Positions 14,476 through 23,113 of a stretch of DNA of 64,000 nucleotides are shown in pieces. Origin of the DNA: Mycobacterium parmense (GTDB lineage: Bacteria > Actinomycetota > Actinomycetes > Mycobacteriales > Mycobacteriaceae). The position numbers were made by a program, and so were the translations under genes. Under the pieces are notes generated by a model that saw only the letters and a program-made list of their open reading frames with translations, was not told where the DNA came from and searched no databases. Location: contig NZ_AP022614.1 in the NCBI RefSeq assembly GCF_010730575.1, positions 2,852,001-2,916,000 of the forward strand. The letters are read 5' to 3'. Every line of letters begins with the position of its first letter. The stretch's first letter is position 1.

Positions 14476-16626
14476 TCAGCTCGCGTCGGGAGCTTGCAGC
14501 ACGACCGCGGTGTGCGCGTCCACGGTCAGCGTGCCTCCGCCGGGCACCTCCTCCGCGGGTGTCTCCTCCTCGGGCCCGGTGAACACCACGAGCTGCCAGG
14601 AAGCGCCGAATTCCTTCGGCGGCAGCGTGAATTCGATCGGCTCGTAGTGGGCGTTGAAACACAGCAGGAACGAGTCGTCGAGCACGCGCTGCCCGCGCGC
14701 GTCGCGGTCGGGTATGCCGTGGCCGTTGAGGAACACGGCGAGCGATTTCGAGAATCCCGCGCCCCAGTCCTCCTCGGTCATCTCCGTACCGTCGGGCGTG
14801 AACCAGGCGATGTCGGGCAGACCGTCCTGGCCGCGCCGGCCCAGCGGCTTTCCGGAGAAGAACCGCCGCCGGCGAAACACCGGGTGCTCCGCCCGCAGCG
14901 CGGACACCAGGCGGGTGAAGTCGAGCATCGCGTTGTCGGTGCTGGGCCAGTCGATCCAGGTGAGCTCGTTGTCCTGGCAGTAGCCATTGTTGTTGCCGTG
15001 CTGCGTGCGGCCGAGCTCGTCTCCGTGGCAGATCATCGGGACGCCCTGGGAGAGCAGCAGCGTGGTCATGAAGTTGCGCTGCTGGCGGGCGCGCAGATCG
15101 TTGACCTGCGGGTCGTCGGTCGGCCCCTCGGCGCCGCAGTTCCACGACCGGTTGTGGCTCTCGCCGTCGTTGTTGTCCTCGCCGTTGGCCTCGTTGTGTT
15201 TTTCGTTGTAGGACACCAGGTCACGCAGCGTGAAGCCGTCGTGCGCGGTGACGAAGTTGATCGACGCCACCGGCCGTCGGGCGGTGTGTTCGTAGAGGTC
15301 GGCCGAACCGGAGAGGCGGTAGGCGAACTCGTCGAGGGTGGCCGGCTCGCCCCGCCAGAAATCCCGGACGGTGTCACGGTACTTGCCGTTCCACTCCGTC
15401 CACTGCGGCGGGAAGTTGCCCACCTGGTAGCCGCCCGGCCCGACGTCCCACGGCTCGGCGATGAGCTTGACCTGGCTGACCGTCGGATCCTGTTGCACCA
15501 GTTCGAAAAACGTTGAGAGCCGGTCGACGTCGTAGAACTCGCGGGCCAGCGTCGAGGCCAGGTCGAACCGGAATCCGTCGACGTGCATCTCGAGCACCCA
15601 GTAGCGCAGCGAGTCCATGATGAGCTGCAGCGCGTGCGGGTGCCCGACGTTGAGGCTGTTGCCCGTGCCCGTGTAGTCCATGTAGTACTGCTTGTCGTCG
15701 TCGACCAGCCGGTAGTAGGCCGCGTTGTCGATCCCGCGCATGCACAGCGTCGGGCCCATGTGATTGCCCTCGGCCGTGTGGTTGTAGACCACGTCGAGGA
15801 TCACCTCGATGCCGGCCTCGTGCAGCTCGCGCACCATCGCCTTGAACTCCTGCACCTGCCCGCCCGGGGATCGCGCGCTCGAATACTTGAAGTCGGGCGC
15901 GAAGAACCCGATCGTGTTGTAGCCCCAGTAGTTCGCCAAGCCCTTCTCGACCAGGGTGGAGTCGTTGGCGAAGTGGTGCACCGGCATCAGTTCGATCGCC
16001 GTGACGCCGATGCTCTTGAGGTGTTCGATGATCACCGGGTGGGCCACCGCCGCGTAGGTGCCGCGCATCTGTTCGGGGATGTCGGGATGGGTCTGGGTCA
16101 GGCCCTTGACGTGCGCCTCGTAGATGACGGAATCGGCGTATTGATGGTCCGGCGGGCGATCGTTGCCCCAGTCGAAGTACGGGTTGATCACCACCGACTT
16201 GGGCATGCTGGCCGCGGAGTCGTCGTCGTTGCGGCTGTCCGGGTCGCCGAAGTTGTAGCTGAACAGCGACTGGTTCCACTCGAAGGAGCCGTCGATCGCC
16301 TTCGAGTACGGGTCCACCAGCAGCTTGTTGGGGTTGCACCGCAGGCCGTTCTCCGGCTCGTAGGGTCCGTGCACGCGGTAGCCGTAGCGTTGGCCGGGCT
16401 CGATGGCGGGGATGTAGGCGTGCCAGACGAAACCGTCGACCTCGGGCAGCGCGATGCGGCTCTCGGTGCCGTCGGCATCGAACAGGCACAACTCGACGCT
16501 TTCGGCAACCTCGCTGAACACGGCGAAGTTGGTGCCCGCGCCGTCGTATGTCGCGCCCAGGGGGTAGGCCCGGCCCGGCCATACTTCGCCGGTGGGTGTG
16601 GGGGCAGGAGTCTGCGCGGAAGTCAT
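14476..16626 (-). CDS. glgX: Glycogen debranching enzyme GlgX
   Basis: A 716-residue GH13 isoamylase-type debranching enzyme, acting on alpha-1,6 branches of glycogen in the cytoplasm. Residues 15-110 form the CBM48-like N-terminal domain (GRAYPLGATYDGAGTNFAVF). The catalytic barrel follows, with DVVYNHTAEG (region I), DGFRFDLAS with the nucleophile Asp (region II), IAEPWD with the acid/base Glu (region III), and VTAHDG with the stabilising Asp (region IV). The C-terminal beta domain ends the protein. Length matches TreX/GlgX. ATG at 16626 is chosen from the start of the conserved domain. In mycobacteria GlgX/TreX, TreY and TreZ convert glycogen to trehalose; treY and treZ are not in this window. 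Confidence 0.92.
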   Translation of the reverse strand: MTSAQTPAPTPTGEVWPGRAYPLGATYDGAGTNFAVFSEVAESVELCLFDADGTESRIALPEVDGFVWHAYIPAIEPGQRYGYRVHGPYEPENGLRCNPNKLLVDPYSKAIDGSFEWNQSLFSYNFGDPDSRNDDDSAASMPKSVVINPYFDWGNDRPPDHQYADSVIYEAHVKGLTQTHPDIPEQMRGTYAAVAHPVIIEHLKSIGVTAIELMPVHHFANDSTLVEKGLANYWGYNTIGFFAPDFKYSSARSPGGQVQEFKAMVRELHEAGIEVILDVVYNHTAEGNHMGPTLCMRGIDNAAYYRLVDDDKQYYMDYTGTGNSLNVGHPHALQLIMDSLRYWVLEMHVDGFRFDLASTLAREFYDVDRLSTFFELVQQDPTVSQVKLIAEPWDVGPGGYQVGNFPPQWTEWNGKYRDTVRDFWRGEPATLDEFAYRLSGSADLYEHTARRPVASINFVTAHDGFTLRDLVSYNEKHNEANGEDNNDGESHNRSWNCGAEGPTDDPQVNDLRARQQRNFMTTLLLSQGVPMICHGDELGRTQHGNNNGYCQDNELTWIDWPSTDNAMLDFTRLVSALRAEHPVFRRRRFFSGKPLGRRGQDGLPDIAWFTPDGTEMTEEDWGAGFSKSLAVFLNGHGIPDRDARGQRVLDDSFLLCFNAHYEPIEFTLPPKEFGASWQLVVFTGPEEETPAEEVPGGGTLTVDAHTAVVLQAPDAS

Positions 16627-16752
16627 GGCGCATTCAATACCCTGCCGCGGGAGCCGCCAAACGGCCGGCGACGTGCCGCGCGCGTCACCGCCGCGGCGGC
16701 ACACCGTCGCGTGTTCCGGCCGTCGGCGAAAAGCTCTGAGCCGCAGCCTCTT

Positions 16753-17934
16753 TTATGGGTTGAGGACGACCTTCACGGCGCCGTCCTGCTTTTTCTGGAA
16801 AATGTCGTAGGCGTGTGGCGCCTGGTCCAGGGGCAGTACGTGGGTGGCGAAGGTGTCGACGCCCAGCGGGTCGTCGTCGGTCAACAACGGCATGATGTCG
16901 TCCACCCACCGCTTGACGTTGGCCTGACCCATGCGCAAGGTCACCTGCTTGTCGAACAGCGTGAGCATCGGCAGCGGGTCGGCCATCCCGCCGTAGACGC
17001 CGATCAGCGAGATCGTCCCGCCGCGGCGCACGATGTCGATGGCCGAGTACAGGGCGGACAGCCGGTCCACGCCCGCGGTCTGCATCATCGGCTTGGCGAC
17101 GGCGTCCGGCAGCAGCGCGGTGGCCTGCTGCGCCAGCTTCGCGACGGGCGAACCGTGCGCCTCCATGCCCACCGCGTCGATCACGGAGTCCGTGCCGCGA
17201 CCGTCGGTCAGGTCTTTGATCGCCTCGCCCAGGGAGGGGTCGAGCCGGCCGACGTCGATGGTGTGGATGCCGCGCTGCGCGGCGCGGGCCAGCCGCTCGG
17301 GCACCAGGTCCACGGCGATCACCCGGTAGCCGAGGTGATCGGCGATGCGCGCGGCCATGTCTCCGATGGGCCCCAGGCCGAGCACGGTGACCGATCCGCC
17401 GTCCGGGATGTCGGCGTAGGCCACCGCCTGCCAGGCGGTCGGGAGCACGTCGGACAGGTAGACGTACCGCGAATCCGGCGGCCCCTCAGGCACTTTGATG
17501 TGAGTGAACTGCGCCTGCGGCACCCGCAGCAGCTCGGCTTGGCCGCCGGGGACCTCGCCGTAGAGTTCGGAGTAACCGAAAAGCGCGGCCCCCATGCCCT
17601 GATCGCGGACCTGCGTCGTCTCGCACTGCGTGAAGAGTTGCTTGTCGCACATGTAGCAATGGCCGCACGAGATCTGGAACGGGACGACGATCCGGTCGCC
17701 GACCTTCAGGTCGCCGGTTTCACCGCCCACCTCCCGGACGATGCCCATCGGTTCGTGGCCGAGGATGTCGCCCGGCTTCATGAAAGCCCCGAGTACTTCG
17801 TAGAGATGCAGGTCGGAGCCGCAGATGTTCGTCGACGTGACTTCGATGACGGCGTCGGTCGGTTGCTCGATCTTCGGGTCGGGCACCGACTCCACGCGCA
17901 CGTCGCGCTTGCCGTTCCAGATGACTGCCTTCAT
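16753..17934 (-). CDS. Zinc-dependent alcohol dehydrogenase (formaldehyde dehydrogenase-like)
   Basis: A 393-residue medium-chain dehydrogenase. The catalytic zinc ligands are Cys in NICGSDLH and His-Glu in GHEPMG. The structural zinc site is CGHCYMCDKQLFTQCE (four Cys). The Rossmann motif VLGLGPIGDMAARIA (GxGxxG) lies near residue 190, followed by VDLVPERL, an Asp that favours NAD. Its length, and the long insertion with DAVAKPMMQTAG in the cofactor domain, resemble the zinc-dependent dehydrogenases annotated as glutathione-independent formaldehyde dehydrogenase-like in actinobacteria. It is divergent from a flavoprotein reductase gene across only 51 bases, which hold an inverted repeat. Confidence 0.85.
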   Translation of the reverse strand: MKAVIWNGKRDVRVESVPDPKIEQPTDAVIEVTSTNICGSDLHLYEVLGAFMKPGDILGHEPMGIVREVGGETGDLKVGDRIVVPFQISCGHCYMCDKQLFTQCETTQVRDQGMGAALFGYSELYGEVPGGQAELLRVPQAQFTHIKVPEGPPDSRYVYLSDVLPTAWQAVAYADIPDGGSVTVLGLGPIGDMAARIADHLGYRVIAVDLVPERLARAAQRGIHTIDVGRLDPSLGEAIKDLTDGRGTDSVIDAVGMEAHGSPVAKLAQQATALLPDAVAKPMMQTAGVDRLSALYSAIDIVRRGGTISLIGVYGGMADPLPMLTLFDKQVTLRMGQANVKRWVDDIMPLLTDDDPLGVDTFATHVLPLDQAPHAYDIFQKKQDGAVKVVLNP

Positions 17935-17945
17935 GGCAGGGGCGC

Positions 17946-17976
17946 ATACCCGTGTCGCGCCGGCCGAAACGGGTAT
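17946..17976. promoter_or_regulatory. Inverted repeat in a divergent promoter
   Basis: Perfect 8-bp arms, ATACCCGT (17946-17953) and ACGGGTAT (17969-17976), separated by 15 bases. They fill most of the 51-bp gap between the divergent alcohol dehydrogenase and ferredoxin-reductase-like genes. The position suits an operator acting on both promoters. The regulator is unknown, and none is encoded next to it. Confidence 0.45.
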
Positions 17977-17985
17977 CACATCACG

Positions 17986-19140
17986 GTGCTGGAAGCCGGG
18001 TTGGTCATCGTGGGCAGCGGGCCGGGTGGGGTCGCCGCCGCCGAGTCGTTCCGCGAACACGACAGCGACTCCCCGGTGCGCATCCTGACCGCCGACATCG
18101 ACCTGCCCTACGCCCGGCCGCCGCTGAGCAAGGAGTTCCTGCGCGGCGAGACCGACGATGTGGCACTGCATCCCCCGCAATGGTTCGAGGAGAACGGCGT
18201 GGAACTGGTCACCGGCGCTGCCGTGGACCGGATCGACCTGGCCGGGCGGGTCGTGTACGTGGGCGAGCGACCGCATGCGTTCGGCAGGCTGATCCTGGCG
18301 TGCGGCGCGTCCCCGACGACACCGCCATTCCCCGGCGGCGAGCGCGCGCTGCAACTGCGCTCGCTGGCCGACGCGACCGCGTTGCGCAAGGCCGCGGGCG
18401 GCGCCGACTCCGCGGTGGTGATCGGCTCGGGCTTCATCGGCTGCGAGGCCGCGGCGTCGCTGGCGATGCGCGGGGTGGCCGTGACTCTCGTGGCGCCCGG
18501 CCGGTTTCCGCAGCAGAAGCGGCTCGGCGACGAGGCCGGCGAGCGGCTGCGCGACCTGGTGAGCGCGGCCGGCGCGCGCCATGTCGGCGGGGTTGCCGTG
18601 GAGGAGATCAGCGCCGCCGGGGTACGACTGAGCGACGGCGTCACCATCGACTGCGATCTCGTGCTCGCCGCCACCGGGGTGGCCCCGCAGAGCCGCATCG
18701 CCGTCGAGGCCGGCCTGCAGGTCCGCGATTCGCGCATCGTCGTCGGCGCCGACATGGCGACGTCGCACCCCGATGTTTACGCCGTGGGCGACGTCGCGCT
18801 GGCGCGCCACGCGATCGCCGGCCGCCACCTGGCCGTCGAGCACTGGCAGGACGCGGCGGATCAGGGCACGATCGCCGGGGCGCGGGCGGCGGGCCGCGAC
18901 GCCGAATGGGATGGCGTTCCGGGCTTTTGGACCACCATCGGGGAGGCGACGGTGAAATACCACGCCTGGGGTGACGGCTTCCGGCGCTGCCGGTTGCTCG
19001 AGCGCGGCGACGGGTTCACCGTCTGGTACGACTCGGGCGACGAGGTGGTGGCCGTTTTGACCTGCAACGCCGACGATGACTACGACCTCGGCGAGCGGCT
19101 CATCGCCGAACGCCGGCCCGCGCCCGTCCCCATGCCCTGA
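17986..19140 (+). CDS. FAD-dependent ferredoxin/rubredoxin reductase-like oxidoreductase
   Basis: A 384-residue pyridine-nucleotide disulfide-type flavoprotein. The FAD motif VIVGSGPGGVAAAES is at the N-terminus, PYARPPLSKEFLRGE binds flavin, the NAD motif VVIGSGFIGCEAAAS lies near residue 145, and the second FAD motif is DVYAVGDVA near residue 265. The C-terminal 85 residues match the reductase C-terminal domain of ferredoxin reductases that serve oxygenases and P450s. There is no CxxC redox pair. The start is GTG at 17986 or TTG at 18001; the frame is open upstream but only as a shadow of the opposite strand. No ferredoxin gene is adjacent, so its partner is unknown. Confidence 0.8.
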   Translation: MLEAGLVIVGSGPGGVAAAESFREHDSDSPVRILTADIDLPYARPPLSKEFLRGETDDVALHPPQWFEENGVELVTGAAVDRIDLAGRVVYVGERPHAFGRLILACGASPTTPPFPGGERALQLRSLADATALRKAAGGADSAVVIGSGFIGCEAAASLAMRGVAVTLVAPGRFPQQKRLGDEAGERLRDLVSAAGARHVGGVAVEEISAAGVRLSDGVTIDCDLVLAATGVAPQSRIAVEAGLQVRDSRIVVGADMATSHPDVYAVGDVALARHAIAGRHLAVEHWQDAADQGTIAGARAAGRDAEWDGVPGFWTTIGEATVKYHAWGDGFRRCRLLERGDGFTVWYDSGDEVVAVLTCNADDDYDLGERLIAERRPAPVPMP

Positions 19141-19401
19141 GGAGCTAGCGGCGTTTGGGCTCTCACGGCGCGAATTGTGCTCCCAGGGCGGCGACACGCC
19201 GAGAAACGCCGCCCTGCCTGCACGGTCAGCGCCACGAGTGCACACGCAAAGGCGCGAACGGCGTTCGAATCCCGCGGAGGGTCCCGGCCCAGGTCGTTTC
19301 GAGCGGCCACCCGGACGACGATTCGGCCGATCCCTTCGGCGCACGCCCGACGCCGCAACCACCGCACGAAACATCCGCCGGCCCGTCCTACACTGGGGTC
19401 G

Positions 19402-20712
19402 GTGACTTCCATCGTGATCGTAGGCAGCGGCTTCACCGGGTTCACCTGCGCGCGCCACCTGGCGCGAAAACTGAGGCGCCGCAACGCGCAATTCGACATC
19501 ACGATCGTCTCGCCGGTCGACTACATGCTCTACACGCCGCTGCTGCCCGACGTCGCGGGCGGGCTCGTCGACGCCCGCTTCGTCGCGATCCCGCTCGCCA
19601 ACACCCTCAAAGGCGTGCGCGCGGTGCGCGGCCGCGTCGACGGCGTCGACCTCGCGGGGCACACCCTGACGTACTGCGACCCCGAGGAACGCAGTCACAC
19701 CATGTCCTGGGACCGTCTGGTGCTCACCCCGGGCTCGGTGACCCGGCTGTTCGACGTGCCCGGTCTCGCGACCCACGCGCGCGGGCTCAAGACCACCGCC
19801 GAAGCCCTCTACCTGCGGGACCACTTCATCGAACAGCTCGAGCTGGCCAGGATCGACGACGACCCGAAGGTCGCCGCGGCGCGGCGGACCGTCGTCGTGG
19901 TCGGCGCGTCGTACTCGGGCACCGAGCTCACCGTGCAGCTGCGTGCGCTGGCCGACGCGGCGGCCAAACAAGGCGGCTTCGATCGCCGCGACGTCCGTTT
20001 CCTGCTCCTCGACACCGCCGAGCAGGTGATGCCCGAAGTCGGCGAGAAGCTCGGCAACGCCGCCATGAAGGTGCTGCGCCGCCGCGGCGTCGACGTCCGA
20101 CTCGGGGTCACCCTCAAGGAGGCCCACTCCGATCATGTTGTGCTGAGCGACGATTCGCGCGTGGACACGCACACGATCGCCTGGGTGACGGGGGTGACCG
20201 GCGCGCCGCTGATCCAGAAGCTGGGACTGCCGACCGAGAAGGGCCGGCTGAAGGTCCAGCCCGATCTGCAGGTGCCCGGCCACGCTGCGGTCTTCGCGGC
20301 CGGCGACGCCGCGGCCGTCCCGGACCTGACTCAGCCCGGGAAGATCACGCCGCCGACCGCCCAGCACGCCACCCGGCAGGGCAAGGTGCTCGCCCGCAAC
20401 GTGGCCGCCAGTCTCGGAATCGGCAAGCCCAAGCAGTACAAGCACCGAAACCTCGGCCTGGTGGTCGACCTCGGACCCGGCCACGCCGTGGCCAATCCGC
20501 TCAACGTGCACCTGTCCGGCCTGCCCGCCAAGGCGGTCACACGCTCCTACCACCTCTACGCCATACCGCACGGGGTCAACAGGTGGGCGGTGACGCTGGC
20601 CTACCTGACCGACCTGCTGTTCGACCGGTCGGTGGTGTCCTTCGGGCTGTCGTCGCGGGAGCACGCGCAGTTCTCGGCCAGCGAGGGCATACCGATGCCC
20701 AAGACCGGCTGA
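19402..20712 (+). CDS. NAD(P)/FAD-dependent oxidoreductase, NDH-2-like
   Basis: A 436-residue flavoprotein of the type II NADH dehydrogenase-like group. The FAD motif IVIVGSGFTGFTCARHL opens the protein, followed by VDYMLYTPLLPDVAGG, the family's conserved segment. The NAD motif VVVVGASYSGTELTVQL is near residue 160. AVFAAGDAAAVPD marks the second FAD site, and TPPTAQHATRQGKVLARN is the typical quinone-side helix. The C-terminal part (FDRSVVSFGLSSREH) is amphipathic, as expected for a monotopic membrane enzyme. GTG at 19402 starts just before the FAD strand. It probably passes electrons from NADH to menaquinone or another acceptor; it is a paralogue rather than clearly Ndh. Confidence 0.8.
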   Translation: MTSIVIVGSGFTGFTCARHLARKLRRRNAQFDITIVSPVDYMLYTPLLPDVAGGLVDARFVAIPLANTLKGVRAVRGRVDGVDLAGHTLTYCDPEERSHTMSWDRLVLTPGSVTRLFDVPGLATHARGLKTTAEALYLRDHFIEQLELARIDDDPKVAAARRTVVVVGASYSGTELTVQLRALADAAAKQGGFDRRDVRFLLLDTAEQVMPEVGEKLGNAAMKVLRRRGVDVRLGVTLKEAHSDHVVLSDDSRVDTHTIAWVTGVTGAPLIQKLGLPTEKGRLKVQPDLQVPGHAAVFAAGDAAAVPDLTQPGKITPPTAQHATRQGKVLARNVAASLGIGKPKQYKHRNLGLVVDLGPGHAVANPLNVHLSGLPAKAVTRSYHLYAIPHGVNRWAVTLAYLTDLLFDRSVVSFGLSSREHAQFSASEGIPMPKTG

Positions 20713-20731
20713 GCCCGCTCGCGGCGGCCGG

Positions 20732-21268
20732 TCAGCCCTGCGCCCGCTGCTGGGCTATCGCGTAACCGAGTTGCAGGAAGTCCGCGCCGGTCAGCACGGT
20801 GAAGACGCCCGCGATCATGCGGGTGAACCTGGGCGCGAAAACCAGGCCGATGGCGAACCCGGTCGCAACCCACATGTCCAGGCAGAACGGGCAGGTCAAC
20901 AGCTCGCCGACGCTGTGGCGCAGCGGGCTGTCGTTCCTGACCTCCTCCATGACCTCCGCGGGTCCACCGCTGCCCCGGTAGCGGGTGAACGGCGCACGCA
21001 GCGGACTGGTCACGGCATCCTTGGTCAGCGTTCTCGACAGCTTGTGGGTGCCCAGCGTCACGGTGACGAGGTCGTGCAGGCGCCACCGCGCCGGCAATGT
21101 GCGCCCCGTGAACGTCGCGAGCACCGCGGCGGCGCCGACCAGGGTGGTGTAGACGACCAGAACAGCCAGGTAGCCGCCCAGCGGCCGCGGATCGTCACCG
21201 CGATAGATGTCGGCTTCATGGCGTGCTCCGTCGACCACATGGGCGCCGAACTCGGTCATTTCTCCCAT
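20732..21268 (-). CDS. DUF1360 membrane protein
   Basis: A 178-residue protein with two or three membrane segments (about 34-58, LAVLVVYTTLVGAAAVLATF, and about 133-158). The stretch LGTHKLSRTLTKDAVTSPLRAPFTRY followed by ELLTCPFCLDMWVA, with its CPFC motif, is the DUF1360 signature, also found in YkvT/SpoVAD-neighbour proteins of Gram-positive bacteria. ATG at 21268 has an excellent AAAGGAG five bases upstream. It converges on the NDH-2-like gene after 19 bases. The function is unknown. Confidence 0.75.
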   Translation of the reverse strand: MGEMTEFGAHVVDGARHEADIYRGDDPRPLGGYLAVLVVYTTLVGAAAVLATFTGRTLPARWRLHDLVTVTLGTHKLSRTLTKDAVTSPLRAPFTRYRGSGGPAEVMEEVRNDSPLRHSVGELLTCPFCLDMWVATGFAIGLVFAPRFTRMIAGVFTVLTGADFLQLGYAIAQQRAQG

Positions 21269-21410
21269 CACGTCTCCTTTCCGGGGGCGTTCACAGGGAT
21301 GTCCAGCACCCGGGATACCCGCAACGGGCGGGGCCAACCCCGCGACCGCCGGCCGCGGTGAGACGGGCTGTCCCGGCGAAGGACGTTGCGACAAGGTCGA
21401 TTCGGCGACG

Positions 21411-21785
21411 TCAGCCGGCGCCGTCGGTCCCCGCGCCGGGAGACCTCGGCGCCCGGGCCGCCTTGCGCAACGAGCGATTGGACGAACGCAGATCGGTATT
21501 GGCCGCGGACAGCGTCGCATTGTGGTCTTCGAGCTCGAGGATGCGGGCGATGCCGGCCAGATTGACGCCGGCGTCGACCAGCGCGCTGATCCGCTTCAGC
21601 CGGGCCAGGTCGTCGGCGCTGTAACGCCGGGTTCCGCCACCACTCCGGGATGGCGTGAGCAGCCCGTAGCGTTCGTAGAGGCGCAGCGACTGCACCGCGA
21701 TCCCGGACAGCTCCGCGGCCACCGAGATGCCGTACACGCCGTGATCGGGCGCGGGGCCGCCGGCATCGCCCCGGGGTTCGGTCAT
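21411..21785 (-). CDS. MerR-family regulator, HspR-like, divergent from hsp20
   Basis: A 124-residue regulator. The winged-helix part covers residues 15-85: VYGISVAAELSGIAVQSLRLYERYGLLTPSRS, followed by GTRRYSADDLARLKRI and the dimerisation helix start LVDAGVNLAGIARIL. This is the layout of HspR, the heat-shock repressor branch of MerR. The C-terminal helix is Arg-rich (SNRSLRKAARAPRS). There are no Cys, so it is not a metal sensor. It is transcribed away from an Hsp20 gene across 127 bases with two palindromes, and most likely represses that gene and itself. ATG at 21785 is chosen; a longer start at 21800 is possible. Confidence 0.82.
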   Translation of the reverse strand: MTEPRGDAGGPAPDHGVYGISVAAELSGIAVQSLRLYERYGLLTPSRSGGGTRRYSADDLARLKRISALVDAGVNLAGIARILELEDHNATLSAANTDLRSSNRSLRKAARAPRSPGAGTDGAG

Positions 21786-21837
21786 CACAGGTCTCCTCAC
21801 TGGTATGAGAAAATCTGTCTATCACACTTGCGACGAA

Positions 21838-21853
21838 ATATCGACAGTGATAT
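21838..21853. promoter_or_regulatory. Palindrome in the merR/hsp20 divergent promoter (site 1)
   Basis: ATATC-GACAGT-GATAT: perfect 5-bp arms around a six-base spacer, in an AT-rich stretch unlike the flanking DNA. It is probably an operator or part of overlapping promoters. Confidence 0.4.
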
Positions 21854-21860
21854 ACAAAAT

Positions 21861-21878
21861 CTATGTCATTAGACATAG
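21861..21878. promoter_or_regulatory. Palindrome in the merR/hsp20 divergent promoter (site 2)
   Basis: CTATGTC-ATTA-GACATAG: perfect 7-bp arms with a four-base spacer, 35 bases before the hsp20 start codon. It does not resemble the known HspR HAIR element (CTTGAGT-N7-ACTCAAG), so the regulator here would have a different specificity. It is a strong candidate for the MerR protein's own operator. Confidence 0.6.
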
Positions 21879-21912
21879 CTAATCCGAACCACGACCTAGA
21901 TTGGAGTGAGAG

Positions 21913-22371
21913 GTGACCGCCATGCTGATGCGCACCGACCCGTTCCGCGAGCTGGACCGCTTTGCCCACCAGGCGTTCGGCACGGCCGCGCGGCCGGCCG
22001 TGATGCCGATGGACGCCTGGCGCGAGGGCGAGAAATTCGTCGTCGAATTCGACCTGCCGGGCATCGACACCGAATCGCTGGACATCGACATCGAACGCAA
22101 CGTCGTCACGGTGCGGGCCGAACGACCCGCCCTGGACCCCAACCGCGAGATGCTGGCCACCGAGCGGCCCCGGGGAGTGTTCAGCCGCCAGCTCGTGCTC
22201 GGTGAGAACCTCGACACCGACAGGATCGAGGCCTCCTACCGCGAAGGCGTGCTGCGCCTGCACATCCCGGTGTCCGAGCGGGCCAAGCCGCGCAAGATCG
22301 TCGTCAACCGCGGTGACGGCGCAAAGGCCGTCGACGACGCCCAGCTGGGCCGGGAGGTCGTCAACGCATGA
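21913..22371 (+). CDS. Hsp20/alpha-crystallin small heat-shock protein
   Basis: A 152-residue ATP-independent holdase chaperone. The alpha-crystallin domain spans about residues 38-125: [22 protein letters not shown] opens it, and [16 protein letters not shown] carries the conserved G-x-L motif. The C-terminal tail has an IVV segment in place of the IxI anchor. GTG at 21913 follows GGAGTGAGAG. It differs clearly from the HspX protein encoded at 45540, and its promoter has no DosR-like box. It is instead divergent from a MerR/HspR-like gene, so heat or proteotoxic stress control is more likely. It resembles Hsp18/Acr2-type proteins. Confidence 0.9.
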   Translation: MTAMLMRTDPFRELDRFAHQAFGTAARPAVMPMDAWREGEKFVVEFDLPGIDTESLDIDIERNVVTVRAERPALDPNREMLATERPRGVFSRQLVLGENLDTDRIEASYREGVLRLHIPVSERAKPRKIVVNRGDGAKAVDDAQLGREVVNA

Positions 22372-22438
22372 GGGCATGAGGGTATCGGCGGCGGCCGCAC
22401 CGGCGGTCGCCGCCGACCCGGCTACCGGGGAGCACACC

Positions 22439-23113
22439 ATGAGATGGGAACTCGACGGCCAGACCGCCGATGTCGAACGAGCGTTGGCCGGTGGTGCAGC
22501 GCAGCCGGCGGGTTGGTTCCGTTTCTTCTTCAGCGACCAGCGCTGGGAATGGTCCGAGCAGGTGCAGCGCATGCACGGCTATGAGCCCGGAAGCGTCACG
22601 CCGACAACCGAACTGGTGCTCTCGCACAAACATCCCGACGACCGCGGACAGGTGGCGGCCACCATCGACGAGCTGGTGAACACCCGCCAGGCGTTCAGCA
22701 CGCGGCACCGGATCATCGACACCGGCGGCAACGTACGCCACGTGGTCGTGGTCGGTGACCGCCTCTTCGACGACGCGGGCGACGTGATCGGCACACACGG
22801 GTTCTACGTCGACGTGTCACCCCCATCGGGGCGGTCCGGGCAGACGCAGGAGGAGGCGGTCACCGCCAGGGTGGCCGAGATCAGCGGGAACCGCGCCGGC
22901 ATCGAGCAGGCCAAGGGCATGCTGATGCTGATCTACGGGATCAGCGACAAGGCGGCGTTCGAACTGCTCAGATGGCTTTCCCAAGAGGCGAACATCAAAC
23001 TGCGGCCGCTCGCCGAACAGATCGTGAAAGATTTCCTCGGGGCTCACATCCCCCTCAACGACCGCACGGAGTTCGATCACCTGTTGATGACCGCGCATCA
23101 GCGCGTCCGATGA
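22439..23113 (+). CDS. PAS and ANTAR domain protein (RNA-binding antiterminator)
   Basis: A 224-residue protein. Residues 1-115 form a PAS domain: WFRFFFSDQRWEWSEQVQRMHGYEPG, VLSHKHPDDR and HRIIDTGGNVRHV are the PAS/PAC pattern. Residues 130-195 are an ANTAR domain (NRAGIEQAKGMLMLIYGISDKAAFELLRWLSQ), which binds paired hairpins in nascent RNA to prevent termination. ANTAR proteins with PAS sensors are common in mycobacteria. ATG at 22439 follows GGGGAG at good distance; an earlier ATG at 22376 lies just after the hsp20 stop. The gene sits 67 bases after hsp20, so co-transcription is possible. Its 3' end overlaps the convergent acyltransferase gene by 16 bases. Confidence 0.85.
   Translation: MRWELDGQTADVERALAGGAAQPAGWFRFFFSDQRWEWSEQVQRMHGYEPGSVTPTTELVLSHKHPDDRGQVAATIDELVNTRQAFSTRHRIIDTGGNVRHVVVVGDRLFDDAGDVIGTHGFYVDVSPPSGRSGQTQEEAVTARVAEISGNRAGIEQAKGMLMLIYGISDKAAFELLRWLSQEANIKLRPLAEQIVKDFLGAHIPLNDRTEFDHLLMTAHQRVR

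Noticed and set aside
15583..17985. Frame of the ferredoxin-reductase-like gene stays open for about 800 codons upstream
   Set aside because: The upstream part is the complement of glgX and the alcohol dehydrogenase; homology to flavoproteins starts only at about 17986.
19240..19285. GCGTTCGAATCCCGCGG looks like a tRNA T-arm
   Set aside because: The five-base stem does not pair (two mismatches), and no acceptor, D or anticodon arm can be folded upstream.
17935..20664. Frame of the alcohol dehydrogenase stays open upstream for about 900 codons
   Set aside because: It is antisense to two flavoprotein genes; the dehydrogenase begins at its conserved MKAVIW start at 17934.
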